Assembly (NCBI GenBank): GCA_022712315.1
Contig: JALAGS010000130.1
Span: 1 to 33,833, forward strand
Source of the DNA: Sphingobacterium sp.
Lineage (GTDB): Bacteria; Bacteroidota; Bacteroidia; Sphingobacteriales; Sphingobacteriaceae
DNA: 33,833 nucleotides
Direction: 5' to 3'
A program made the translations under genes and the position numbers. Below are positions 8,279 through 16,490 of the stretch, one piece after another. Each line of letters starts with the position of its first letter. The stretch's first letter is position 1. The notes under the pieces were generated by a model. That model was not told the DNA's origin and did not search any database. It worked only from the letters and a program-made list of their open reading frames with translations.

Positions 8279-9376
8279 TCAATGTGTTGATAGCGCATAA
8301 AGTGCAAATGTACCCAACCAGTGTGACCCCATATAGTCATCTTTCGTAGTGATATTGGGCAAAGAATAGCTTAAATGCTTATTGGCCAGTTTATGTAAGT
8401 AGTTCAATTCTGGAAGTGCTTTAGCAATACCGTTCAGACAAGTCGCCCGGCTAAAGTTCAGTCCATCCAGATGGACCAGGTGGCCATCGGAACGGTCTTT
8501 TACAATACCCGGTTCCAAATTAAAATCCGGATTAAATAGCTCAGGCATAAAATCCTTCAGCCACTTGCGATAATCCTCCTGCTGCATAACCAGGCTCATA
8601 CAAAGAGCTTCTTCAAGACAGGGAGAAAGAAAATCGCTTCCACTTGGCTCAAAAGAGATATTGCAACTTTTATCATGGTTATATAATCGTGACGCATTCG
8701 TCATTAATGATTTTTCAAATGTTGCATTCCCTGAGCTTCTAGCATAGTCTAAAGATAGGGAAAGACCAAATGCCGAATTATCATGGTAGCCAGTCCGAAT
8801 CGGATAGACTAATTTGGGCAGATATTCCTGATAGGATTTTACGACATGTTTTACCAAAGGTTCAAGATTCGAAGCCCAGCGTTTTGCATCGGCATCTTCC
8901 CAGGTTAGTAATTCTTTCTGGAGCTGCAACAACCAGGCCCATCCATACGTACGCTCAAAGTTTTTATTATTCTTGTCTTGAAAGAAAGCCAATTCAATTG
9001 CCACATTTTCCGCTGTGATATTTCGGTTCAATTGACGGCGAATTTCACCTGAGCTATCCAAATTGGGAAATGCTTTCAAAATATGCACAATGGACCAATA
9101 CCCATGTACTGAAGAATGCCAATCAAAACAACCGTAAAAAATCGGATGCAAAGTACGAGGTGCTTTTAGATCGTCATCACTGCCCAGTACCTGACCCAAC
9201 TTATTGGGATATTCCACTTCGATACAATGTAAAGGCAAGCTGAGTAAATGCCTGGCCTGCACGCTATCTAATGCCAAAGGCTTATCATTTGTACTCGTAT
9301 TTACATCGATCTTCGAATTATTTTGGCAGGCCATAAAAACAACTGAAGCACAAAAAATTCCTACTATATTCTTCAT
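8279..9376 (-). CDS. DUF2891-family lipoprotein
   Basis: This 365-residue protein starts with a lipoprotein-type signal (MKNIVGIFCASVVFMAC, Cys17), so it is likely anchored to a membrane facing the periplasm or the surface. The body shows the DUF2891 hallmark HPIFYGCFDWHSSVHGYWSI near residues 77-96, followed by alternating helices with EDYRKWL, SDGHLVHLDGLNFSRATCLNGIA and a final GSHWLGTFALYAL. The whole protein looks like an alpha/alpha toroid similar to glycan-processing enzymes, but no activity of the family is known to me. It starts 31 bases after the sirtuin gene ends, on the same strand, so cotranscription is likely. The link between the two functions is not obvious. Confidence 0.8.
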   Translation of the reverse strand: MKNIVGIFCASVVFMACQNNSKIDVNTSTNDKPLALDSVQARHLLSLPLHCIEVEYPNKLGQVLGSDDDLKAPRTLHPIFYGCFDWHSSVHGYWSIVHILKAFPNLDSSGEIRRQLNRNITAENVAIELAFFQDKNNKNFERTYGWAWLLQLQKELLTWEDADAKRWASNLEPLVKHVVKSYQEYLPKLVYPIRTGYHDNSAFGLSLSLDYARSSGNATFEKSLMTNASRLYNHDKSCNISFEPSGSDFLSPCLEEALCMSLVMQQEDYRKWLKDFMPELFNPDFNLEPGIVKDRSDGHLVHLDGLNFSRATCLNGIAKALPELNYLHKLANKHLSYSLPNITTKDDYMGSHWLGTFALYALSTH

Positions 9377-9407
9377 AAAATACTATATTACAAAATATTA
9401 CATAAAA

Positions 9408-10097
9408 TCAACCAAGTAATTGTTCCACCAATTTAGGAACGGCAACTGTAGCGGCCTCCTCAAAACATTGTACGTTACGCAAAGCAGTATGATTAGCTAT
9501 CTTTTTATCAATTAAAAAGATCTGGCAATGATTGGGCGCAAATTCTTTGAGACCTGCTGCGGGATAAACTTGCAAAGACGTACCTATGATAATCAAGATA
9601 TCAGCTTCCGAAACTAAAGCGGCAGCGTCTTCGATTGCCGGTACTGCTTCCCCAAACCAAACGATATTAGGTCTTAGCTGGCTACCTTTCTCGCAGAGAT
9701 CTCCCATTTTTATCTCATCACCGATGACGGGATAAACCAAGCGGTCATCAATAGATGATTTTGCCTGATCCAGGCGGCCATGTAAATGAATAATATGGGA
9801 TGATCCGGCCTGTTCATGCAATAGATCCACATTTTGAGTGATGACACTAACCTGGTACGCTGATTCCAATTCAACTAAGGCATGGTGAGCTGCATTTGCC
9901 TTTGCCGCCAATGCATTTTTCCTTCGCAGATTATAAAACTCCTGAACCAAAACTGGATTTTTATACCAGCCTTCAATTGAAGCTACTTCCATCACATCAT
10001 GCCCTTCCCACAGTCCATTTGCATCGCGAAATGTAGGTATACCACTTTCTGCAGAAATACCTGCCCCAGTCAATACAACAATATTCTTTCTTCTCAT
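9408..10097 (-). CDS. cobB: Sirtuin, NAD-dependent protein deacylase (CobB/Sir2 family)
   Basis: This 229-residue protein has the sirtuin NAD-binding motifs GAGISAESGIPTFRD (11-25), TQNVDLLHEQAG (87-98), the catalytic HLHG (His106), and IGTSLQVYPAAGL near the C-terminus. Sirtuins remove acyl groups from lysines using NAD and release O-acyl-ADP-ribose. Tyr55 and Arg58 in EFYNLRRK match the Tyr/Arg pair that lets Sirt5 and E. coli CobB bind succinyl or malonyl lysine, so a desuccinylase or demalonylase activity is plausible. The four zinc-binding Cys normally found after the catalytic His are missing; only one Cys (GDLCEKG) is seen there. Start is the ATG at 10097, length normal for CobB short forms. 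It lies between two lipoprotein genes on the same strand. Confidence 0.92.
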   Translation of the reverse strand: MRRKNIVVLTGAGISAESGIPTFRDANGLWEGHDVMEVASIEGWYKNPVLVQEFYNLRRKNALAAKANAAHHALVELESAYQVSVITQNVDLLHEQAGSSHIIHLHGRLDQAKSSIDDRLVYPVIGDEIKMGDLCEKGSQLRPNIVWFGEAVPAIEDAAALVSEADILIIIGTSLQVYPAAGLKEFAPNHCQIFLIDKKIANHTALRNVQCFEEAATVAVPKLVEQLLG

Positions 10098-10180
10098 GTT
10101 AGATTTAATCGTTTACCAATATACAGCTTTAAAACCAACCTTTTATAGAACCATCACTACGCGTAACAAATTGGTAGCCA

Positions 10181-10636
10181 TTATTCATTTATCAACATGG
10201 ATGCATAGTTATGTGGGAGCTCCAGTCTGATAGAGTCTTTACTTGCCGCAGCTTTACGGTTCATTTCATCAAAAGAGCGTTGATAATACACAAAGGCTTT
10301 GTTTGGAATATGCAGTTCACTGGCTTTTTTTACATTAAATCGATATCTGTTACCTTTTAGGCTAACATGCTGATAAATACGGTAGGTAACCACTTGAATC
10401 TGCGCCTTATCAAAAGCTGGAATAAGTTTTAAATCTGCCGGCTCATGAAAATACTTCTCATTGAAGTACATAAATTCATCCGACTTCGCTAGTACTGCGA
10501 TATCCATCTTTCCATTCACCACTTCGTTTGTGAGCGAATCCGCTCGCAATCTGTCGGATTTGCTTCCGTCACCGGAGGAGCAGGAAATACAAAGAAGAAT
10601 AAAAAATGTGATAAACACAGTTTTGATGAGATTCAT
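10181..10636 (-). CDS. Uncharacterised small lipoprotein
   Basis: This 151-residue protein has a short hydrophobic signal ending in a lipobox-like LCISC (Cys19), followed by SSGDGSKSDRLRADS. The mature part has no motif I recognise; it is polar, with an aromatic stretch (FMYFNEKYFHE), VTYRIYQHVSLKGNRYRFNV and a C-terminal SIRLELPHNYASMLINE. The pattern suggests a small mixed alpha/beta domain. It lies 83 bases upstream of the sirtuin gene on the same strand and may share its transcript. The function is unknown. Confidence 0.65.
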   Translation of the reverse strand: MNLIKTVFITFFILLCISCSSGDGSKSDRLRADSLTNEVVNGKMDIAVLAKSDEFMYFNEKYFHEPADLKLIPAFDKAQIQVVTYRIYQHVSLKGNRYRFNVKKASELHIPNKAFVYYQRSFDEMNRKAAASKDSIRLELPHNYASMLINE

Positions 10637-10739
10637 AGGCCTAAGTTATAATAAAAAATATTTCCGCACCACAATTGAGAAGAAAATGGACTGAATAAAA
10701 CAAAAAAAAAGATTGGAATGGCTTAGATCGCACAAAAAC

Positions 10740-10769
10740 AAGCCCAGGATATTTTATTATCCCAGGCTT
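10740..10769 (-). terminator. Terminator downstream of the fucosidase gene
   Basis: Arms at 10740-10751 and 10758-10769 pair over 12 positions with a 2-base internal mismatch and a 6-base loop. T-rich sequence follows on both strands (TTGTTTTTG on the minus strand, TTGTTTTAAC on the plus strand), so it can serve the fucosidase gene ending at 10802. Confidence 0.65.
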
Positions 10770-10801
10770 TTGTTTTAACTCATTGAAGACAATTCGGTCG
10801 G

Positions 10802-12640
10802 TTAAAGGTTATTCTCAATAGCACCGACTTTCTCACGGTACAATTGTACTGGAGCATCCAGTAATACGGCAATCACTGTCATATTTTTATCTAAACGTTC
10901 TGCAGGTGCCTGTATATAAATAATACCTGGAATACTGCTCCAATATAGTTTATTAAAGATTTCATGATTTATCATCGAGCCTTCACCAACTAATCGGATT
11001 CTGGCAACTCCATTTTTGATACCTTTAAGCGCTATTGGACCTGTCGGTTTTCCTTCAACAAAAAGATAGAGTGTCTGACGATCTTTTGAAAGTGCGCTAA
11101 GACCTTCATAGTGCCCCTCAGGTAAGCCTTTACCTGTTTCGTAAAGGGCTTCAGCATGGCCTTTGATCCATTTTATTACCGCCGGATTTGTTGTGTTTGT
11201 TGTAGGTAGCTTCGCTTCCATTCCGTCCACTGTTAATCCCGAGTTGTCAAAGATATTTTTACCTGCATGCAACGTCGAAGCTATCTGCACTAAAGCTCTA
11301 TCTGTAAACTTATTATCCAATACTGATTTTAAACTCACTTCAGTCTCTTTCGGAGTCGTCCAGCGAAGTTCTTCTGAGAAATTCAGCGCAATCACGGTAA
11401 CATCCTGATCAAAGTTGACCTTCTTCAAATCTACCTCAACAATCCCGTCCTCGGACTTAACACCAACTTTAGAAGAGGCATCACCTATAACTGAAACTCC
11501 TTTAATAGCTGTATGATTTGCCAAGCCTCTGAGCTGCAATTCAGGTTTTTGCTCGTACAAATACAGATAAAGTGTTTTGCCATCTTTTGACAAGGCAGAC
11601 TTCCCATTATAGTTTGCGAAAGGAATACCTGCCCTCGTTCCATAGATCGCCGTTGCGTGTTTATGAGTCCACCTCCCCAGCTGTTTCAAAATATTCAATT
11701 GCTCCGCAGGGATTGTGCCATCTGCCTTTGGACCAATATCCAACAGTAGATTCCCGCCCATAGAAATACAATCGACCAGAGTCCGAATAATCATATTTGG
11801 AGATTTATATTTCTTATCAAAAGGTTGATAGCCCCAAGAATCGTTCATGGTATAACAAAGTTCCCAGAATTTAGCATCTGGACGTGTTACAGGAATCCCC
11901 TGTTCGGGTGTATCGTAATCACCATGATGATTCAATCGGGAGTTTATGATAATATTCGGATTGTATTTCCGCAAAAGACTCAATGTCTCTTTTGCTTTCC
12001 ACTCCTCGGCACTGTGCTCCCAGTCTCCGTCAAACCAAATTAACTCAGGCTTGTACTGCTCCGACAATTCTGTCAGCTGCTTTTGATAATATTGCACATA
12101 ATTAGTCCAGCGACCAGGTTCATCCGCCAGCTGATAACGTTTTCTATTACGTGTAAAAACATCATAATAGGGATGACTCCAATCGGGCAGCGAATAATAT
12201 AGCCCAGTATGCAAACCTTCTTCCTGTATTGCTTTCACAAAGGGTGTAATGACATCCTGTTTTGCAGCAGCATCTTTTAGTGTAGTGATCGCTTTATCGG
12301 CTTTCGTATTCCACATAGAAATCCCATCATGGTGCTTTGTGGTAATCACCGTGTACTTTGCCCCGGCTTCTTTAATCAGTTTAGCCCATTCCTTCGGTTG
12401 ATAGTCTTTAGCTGTAAAACCGTTGAGCTGTTTGATATAATTATCGTGATTGATATAATTATTAAAAAATGACCAGGACTCTGAGATTCCATCCACAGAA
12501 TAAATTCCCCAGTGAATAAAAATTCCCAACTTGGCATCTTCAAACCAATCCATTTTTTGCGTTGAAACCTTGTTCTGAGCTGAGACGTTTAAGCACGCCG
12601 ATGCCAAAAGAACAAAAAGAGAAATCTTTCGAAACTTCAT
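10802..12640 (-). CDS. GH29 alpha-L-fucosidase, exported, with duplicated C-terminal module
   Basis: This 612-residue enzyme starts with a signal peptide (MKFRKISLFVLLASACLNVSA). The GH29 barrel is clear: KLGIFIHWGIYSV (38-49), TTKHHDGISMW (100-110), the nucleophile region LIWFDGDW (Asp204), WELCYTMNDSWGY (259-271) and GGNLLLDIGPKADG (295-308). GH29 enzymes release alpha-L-fucose with retention. After the barrel there are two related C-terminal modules, about residues 316-425 and 487-597, both with a W-K-HA-A-Y helix and a SALSKD-x-x-TLYL strand; one such module is the norm. It is probably periplasmic. The SusC/SusD/sulfatase operon begins a few genes upstream on the same strand, split off by rnhA, so a sulfated fucose-containing glycan is a plausible substrate; this is inference. 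Confidence 0.93.
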   Translation of the reverse strand: MKFRKISLFVLLASACLNVSAQNKVSTQKMDWFEDAKLGIFIHWGIYSVDGISESWSFFNNYINHDNYIKQLNGFTAKDYQPKEWAKLIKEAGAKYTVITTKHHDGISMWNTKADKAITTLKDAAAKQDVITPFVKAIQEEGLHTGLYYSLPDWSHPYYDVFTRNRKRYQLADEPGRWTNYVQYYQKQLTELSEQYKPELIWFDGDWEHSAEEWKAKETLSLLRKYNPNIIINSRLNHHGDYDTPEQGIPVTRPDAKFWELCYTMNDSWGYQPFDKKYKSPNMIIRTLVDCISMGGNLLLDIGPKADGTIPAEQLNILKQLGRWTHKHATAIYGTRAGIPFANYNGKSALSKDGKTLYLYLYEQKPELQLRGLANHTAIKGVSVIGDASSKVGVKSEDGIVEVDLKKVNFDQDVTVIALNFSEELRWTTPKETEVSLKSVLDNKFTDRALVQIASTLHAGKNIFDNSGLTVDGMEAKLPTTNTTNPAVIKWIKGHAEALYETGKGLPEGHYEGLSALSKDRQTLYLFVEGKPTGPIALKGIKNGVARIRLVGEGSMINHEIFNKLYWSSIPGIIYIQAPAERLDKNMTVIAVLLDAPVQLYREKVGAIENNL

Positions 12641-12764
12641 AAAGCTATTTTATCGATTACATAACGAGTTTAAGCCGGCAAAATACACATAAATCAGCAT
12701 AATCCTATTGTGTAAGTGATAAATTACGATGGGGAGAATTAGGGAATATCTTAATCATTTAAAC

Positions 12765-12819
12765 GGACTTCATAGGGACCTCATTCGGACCTTCTTCGGA
12801 TAAAGCCCTATAAAGTCCC
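12765..12819. repeat. 11-bp phased repeats and an inverted repeat upstream of the fucosidase gene
   Basis: Three to four imperfect 11-base units follow each other: CGGACTTCATA (12765), GGGACCTCATT (12776), CGGACCTTCTT (12787), CGGATAAAGCC (12798). Overlapping them, GGACTTCATAGGG (12766-12778) and CCCTATAAAGTCC (12807-12819) form an inverted repeat matching 12 of 13 positions. The cluster is about 125-180 bases before the fucosidase ATG and about 195-250 bases before rnhA. A regulator site is inferred. Confidence 0.45.
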
Positions 12820-12844
12820 TTCTAAATACCTATAAAATAAGTTG

Positions 12845-12870
12845 TAAGTATCTATTAAATATGATACTTA
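12845..12870. repeat. Palindromic element TAAGTATC-N10-GATACTTA
   Basis: Perfect 8-bp arms at 12845-12852 and 12863-12870 flank an AT-only 10-base spacer. There is no T run, so it is more like an operator for a dimeric regulator than a terminator. It lies in the divergent region between the fucosidase gene and rnhA. Confidence 0.45.
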
Positions 12871-12972
12871 ATAGGGAGGTGTTCTTTCTTTGAATTGATT
12901 GAACTTGTAACGGTGCTTAATTCTTCTACTTCGAGCACTAAAATATGGGCTAGTCTTGACCATTTTCAGCTG

Positions 12973-13007
12973 TTTGTGTGTGCTTACAAAAACTTCACGT
13001 ATATTTG
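12973..13007 (+). promoter_or_regulatory. rnhA promoter, Bacteroidota type
   Basis: TATATTTG at 13000-13007 matches the -7 consensus TAnnTTTG, and TTTG at 12973-12976 could be the -33 box (spacing 23, slightly long). The -7 box ends only 6 bases before the rnhA ATG at 13014, so the transcript would be leaderless or nearly so. Confidence 0.5.
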
Positions 13008-13013
13008 AAAAGT

Positions 13014-13508
13014 ATGATCGAATTATATACAGATGGGGCCTCCAGTGGGAATCCTGGCCCCGGAGGCTACGGAACTATCTTAAGAACAATTTATACAGGC
13101 GATAATGAATCGTTTAAAGGGAAGCTGATTGAAAAGGAGTTTTCGGGTGGTTATCGCAAAACGACCAATAACCGAATGGAACTGATGGCTGTTATCGTTG
13201 GCCTTGAGGCCCTAAAAAACTTGCAACAGCAAGTGACGGTATATTCTGACTCCAAATATGTGATTGATGCCATTGACAAAAAATGGGTATATGGCTGGAT
13301 CCAAAAAGGTTTCGCAGGAAAAAAGAATAAGGACCTTTGGCTGCGTTTAATGAATGCGTATAAGCTGCACAGCGTTCGCCTTGTTTGGGTGAAGGGTCAT
13401 GCAGGTCATCCATTAAATGAACGCTGTGACCGTCTAGCGGTTGCCGCATCCAAAGACAAAGCAAATTGGAAAATTGACAGTGTTTTTGAAATGGAAGAAG
13501 GTAAGTAA
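13014..13508 (+). CDS. rnhA: Ribonuclease HI
   Basis: From the ATG at 13014 this is a 164-residue RNase H, close to the usual 155. The catalytic acidic residues are all present: Asp7 in [12 protein letters not shown], Glu56 in NNRMELMAV, Asp79 in YSDSKYV and Asp139 in NERCDRLA, with His129 in [11 protein letters not shown]. It cuts RNA in RNA-DNA hybrids, removing primers and R-loops in the cytoplasm. A GTG start at 12978 would add 12 residues but lies upstream of the likely -7 box at 13000-13007, so I reject it. It is a lone plus-strand gene between the fucosidase and sulfatase genes, and it ends in a terminator shared with the convergent sulfatase gene. Confidence 0.95.
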   Translation: MIELYTDGASSGNPGPGGYGTILRTIYTGDNESFKGKLIEKEFSGGYRKTTNNRMELMAVIVGLEALKNLQQQVTVYSDSKYVIDAIDKKWVYGWIQKGFAGKKNKDLWLRLMNAYKLHSVRLVWVKGHAGHPLNERCDRLAVAASKDKANWKIDSVFEMEEGK

Positions 13509-13538
13509 AAAAGGGAACATAAGAGTTCCCTTTTTTAC
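13505..13538. terminator. Bidirectional terminator between rnhA and sulfatase
   Basis: A perfect 14-bp inverted repeat, arms 13505-13518 (GTAAAAAAGGGAAC) and 13525-13538, with a 6-base loop. It has A and T runs on both sides, so works for both convergent genes. It contains the rnhA stop codon and ends next to the sulfatase stop codon at 13539. Confidence 0.9.
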
Positions 13539-15161
13539 TCAAAAGCTAAATGCAGGTGGTGCAATCTCTTGTACTTTGCTTTCTCTAAAATCTTTCATGC
13601 TCTGAGGTTCTTTAGCCTCTAGTTCAGCAAAATCCACAACACCATTATCTTTTGCCCAACGAAAATAGGCTATCGATAAGCGAGACACGACATCATGATG
13701 TAGTGCAGCAACATCTTTGCGTTCAGTAGGATCCTGTTCCAAATCGTAAAGTTCCCATTTATAGGAAGGCCAGGTTGATACTAGCTTCCATTTCCCAATT
13801 CGTGCGGCACGGTTGCCAGCTCGTTCCCAAAATAGGCCCTCTTCTCGCGACACAGTATCTTGACCTTGAAATAGCACTGGAAGCAAGCTTTTCCCAGGTA
13901 ATTTGTTTGACTTAATTCCCTTATAATCTTCCGGATATACTGCGCCGGCTAAATCATAGAAGGTTGGCGCTAGATCAATCACATGTCCAGTCCCTTGTTT
14001 AATACCTTTCGCTATCTTACCGGGAAACCAGGCAATAAATGGAGCGTTGATCCCTCCTTCATAGGTATAATCTTTAAATGCCTTGAAAGGTGTATTGGAA
14101 GCGTATGACCAATTTTTGCTCTGTGATTCAAACGAGCCCTCTGTTCCCACAGGTCCCGAATTCACCCGGGCACCATGAAACCATCGCACCAAATCTTCTG
14201 CTGGAGCTCCATTGTCTGAGAGAAACACGATAAGCGTATTGTCCAATTGTCCGTTGTCTTTCAGCTTTTTTAGTAATTTACCTACAGTCTGATCCAGACG
14301 GTCAACCATTGCCGCGAAGATTTCCATTTTCTTTGCCCACAGCTGTCGTTGATCGTAAGATAATCTTGACCAATCGTAAATATCTTTATCAGGAATAGAT
14401 GCTTCGGTATTTACCGGCGTTAACCCCAATCGTTTCTGCCGTTCAAAACGTTCTTGGCGAATAGCTTCCCATCCTTTATCGTAACGCCCCTTGTACTTCG
14501 CGATATCTTGTGGTAAGGCCACCAACGGCCAATGTGGTGCTGTATGGGCCAGATAAAGAAAAAAAGGCTTATCCTGGGTTTTAATCTGATCTAAAAATCC
14601 TTCCGCTTCCCGATTGATGACCTCCGTCGAAAACGATGTCTCCAGAGGATAGCCATCTGAGTCAGTTTGCGCTTTAAATGTCGGAGCTCCTGAATCTGCA
14701 TTTCTTTCTTGTTTGGGGAATACCAGATCAAAACCCCGATCCCATGGTAGACTTTTCCCATTTCCCGAAACATGCCATTTTCCGGACGTTGCAGTAATAT
14801 ACCCATTAGACCGCAGCACTTCGGCAATGGTCAGGGATTCGTTATTGATATAGCCTTGATAAGCAGGAAGTCCAAGATCGTTCGAAAAGTAGCCGACACC
14901 AGCTTTATGCTGATATTGCCCTGTGATTAGGGAAGCACGTGTAGGGGCGCATATAGAATTGTTATAGAATTGCTTCAGCCGCAACCCTTCATTGACCAAA
15001 CGATCCAAGTTGGGCGTCGAAATTTCTGATCCATATGCTCCCAAATCTGAATAGCCCAAGTCATCCGCCAAAATCAAGATGATATTCGGCTTTTTCTGCT
15101 GTGCATAGCTTATCCCCATCGTGACAAGCACAGTATATAATATAGAAATTATCTTCTTCAT
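13539..15161 (-). CDS. Sulfatase (arylsulfatase-like, S1 family), intact
   Basis: This 540-residue protein has a signal peptide (MKKIISILYTVLVTMGISYA) and the formylglycine-type sulfatase fold. PNIILILADDLGYSDLG gives the metal-binding Asp33 and Asp34; CAPTR at 71-75 contains Cys71, the residue converted to formylglycine by an anaerobic or aerobic maturase; SGKWHV and FLSDNGAPAED (metal ligands) follow. The C-terminal part has the usual small domain (GKWKLVSTWPSYKWELYDLEQDPTE). It removes sulfate esters, probably from a glycan, in the periplasm. It is the last gene of the susC-susD-sulfatase-sulfatase operon and 17 bases downstream of its broken paralogue. No maturase gene is in the window. 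The exact substrate is unknown. Confidence 0.93.
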   Translation of the reverse strand: MKKIISILYTVLVTMGISYAQQKKPNIILILADDLGYSDLGAYGSEISTPNLDRLVNEGLRLKQFYNNSICAPTRASLITGQYQHKAGVGYFSNDLGLPAYQGYINNESLTIAEVLRSNGYITATSGKWHVSGNGKSLPWDRGFDLVFPKQERNADSGAPTFKAQTDSDGYPLETSFSTEVINREAEGFLDQIKTQDKPFFLYLAHTAPHWPLVALPQDIAKYKGRYDKGWEAIRQERFERQKRLGLTPVNTEASIPDKDIYDWSRLSYDQRQLWAKKMEIFAAMVDRLDQTVGKLLKKLKDNGQLDNTLIVFLSDNGAPAEDLVRWFHGARVNSGPVGTEGSFESQSKNWSYASNTPFKAFKDYTYEGGINAPFIAWFPGKIAKGIKQGTGHVIDLAPTFYDLAGAVYPEDYKGIKSNKLPGKSLLPVLFQGQDTVSREEGLFWERAGNRAARIGKWKLVSTWPSYKWELYDLEQDPTERKDVAALHHDVVSRLSIAYFRWAKDNGVVDFAELEAKEPQSMKDFRESKVQEIAPPAFSF

Positions 15162-16352
15162 ATTATCTTCCTTTATTACTAACGAAATTGATTGTTTGTT
15201 TTTAACCGATTATAATCCACGACAGCATTCTCTTTAGCCCACTTCTCATAACGTTTTTCGAGATCATTCACAATCTCTGGATAGCGATCAGCCAGATTGT
15301 TGTTTTCTCCCCGATCCTCATCAATATTGTATAACTCAGGCTTGCTTCCTTCCCTAAACAGGGAGACCAATTTCCATTTTCCATATCGAACAGCACGATT
15401 TCCGGCCCGTTCCCAGAATAGCGGAACGTTGCGATCGACCTGATTAAGGTCTGAGCGAAGCACAGCTCTTAAACTCAAGCCGGGGAGCGCATTTATTGTG
15501 GCATCTCCAATATGTGTTGGATAGTCGGCACCAGCAAAGTCATATAGTGTAGGAGCAATATCGATAAGATGCCCCACCCCTTTTTTAATAGCATTCGCCT
15601 TTACCTCCTTAGGATACCATACAATAAATGGAGCACCGATTCCACCTTCATAAGGATTATCTTTATAACTACGCAGTGGAGAATTACCAGTTTGGGACCA
15701 ATTGCTATTTTGCACATCATAAGAGCCCGGCAAACCAACAGTTTCAGTATTCCTTGCGGTATAAATCCGCGCCCGATCGCCACCCTGAGCACCATTATCC
15801 GACAAGAAAATAATTAGGGTATTTTTGTCTTTTTTCAACTCTTTCAGTGTTTTTCTAATGCGTCCAACACTCTGGTCCATTCGATCAATCATACCAGCGA
15901 AAACCTGCTGCCGGCGTTGCCAATACTGCTTCTCATCGTAAGTCAATTTCTCCCAGGACTGTACAGCGGCATCCTTTTTCGCAATAGTCTGTCCTGAAGG
16001 GAAAACGCCAGCCCGTTGTGCATTTTCATAACGTTTGACGCGTAAACTATCCCATCCCTGGCGATATACGCCTTTGTATTTTTGGGTTTCCTCTTCTGGC
16101 GCTTGCAAAGGCCAATGCGGAGCGTTGAAAGCTAAATACAAGAAAAAGGGCTTTTTTTCGCTTTGCTGTTCTTTGAGAAAACCAATGGCCTGATCGGTGA
16201 TCTCATCAGTCAAATAACGCCCCTTTGGCAAGTAGAACGGTTTGTTGTTCCGATATAAAGGAACCGTCGGACGTTCTGGACCATTGACTTCATAAAAATT
16301 GGACGCGCCACCTACAAAATTAAAAGAACGTTCAAATCCACGTTGTGCTGGC

Positions 16353-16481
16353 CATTGGCCTTCCTGCTTATCAAGGCTTCTTAAATCGTGAATCAAGGAC
16401 CTTAGCTGAAGTTCTTAAAGAGGCTGGTTATTCAACCATTATTTCGGGAAAATGGCATGTGGGCGATGATTTCGATCAATG
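16353..16481. other. Inverted DNA segment inside the sulfatase gene
   Basis: The 119 bases at 16358-16476 are bounded by CATTG (16353-16357) and CAATG (16477-16481), a 5-bp inverted repeat. In this orientation the gene is broken at both ends. Inverting the segment joins AAC ATT G with GC CTT CCT (Asn-Ile-Gly-Leu-Pro) on one side and TTC GAT with CAA TGG CCA (Phe-Asp-Gln-Trp-Pro) on the other, in frame at both joins. The right end touches a perfect 14-bp palindrome. Longer inverted repeats are not seen. No recombinase gene is in the window. Confidence 0.9.
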
Positions 16482-16490
16482 TTAACATTG
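16477..16490. repeat. Perfect palindrome CAATGTTAACATTG at the inversion breakpoint
   Basis: The 14 bases are their own reverse complement and contain both CAATG and CATTG, the two 5-base words bounding the inversion. In the restored gene the palindrome stays upstream of the join, encoding Asn-Val-Asn-Ile. It could form a small hairpin that helps template switching, or be part of a recombinase core site. Confidence 0.8.

Noticed and set aside
12978..13013. GTG start for rnhA giving 12 more residues
   Set aside because: The extension contains the predicted promoter; the ATG at 13014 matches family N-termini.
16383..16472. Shorter inversion between AAATC (16383-16387) and GATTT (16468-16472)
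   Set aside because: It also restores an open frame, but loses the family stretch GLPAYQGFLN and leaves the odd RSLDKQEG residues. The 16353-16481 boundaries recover the neighbour's sequence on both sides.
16358..16476. Plus-strand peptide IGLPAYQGFLNRES... as an independent gene
   Set aside because: It is a reversed internal piece of the sulfatase and has no start or promoter of its own.
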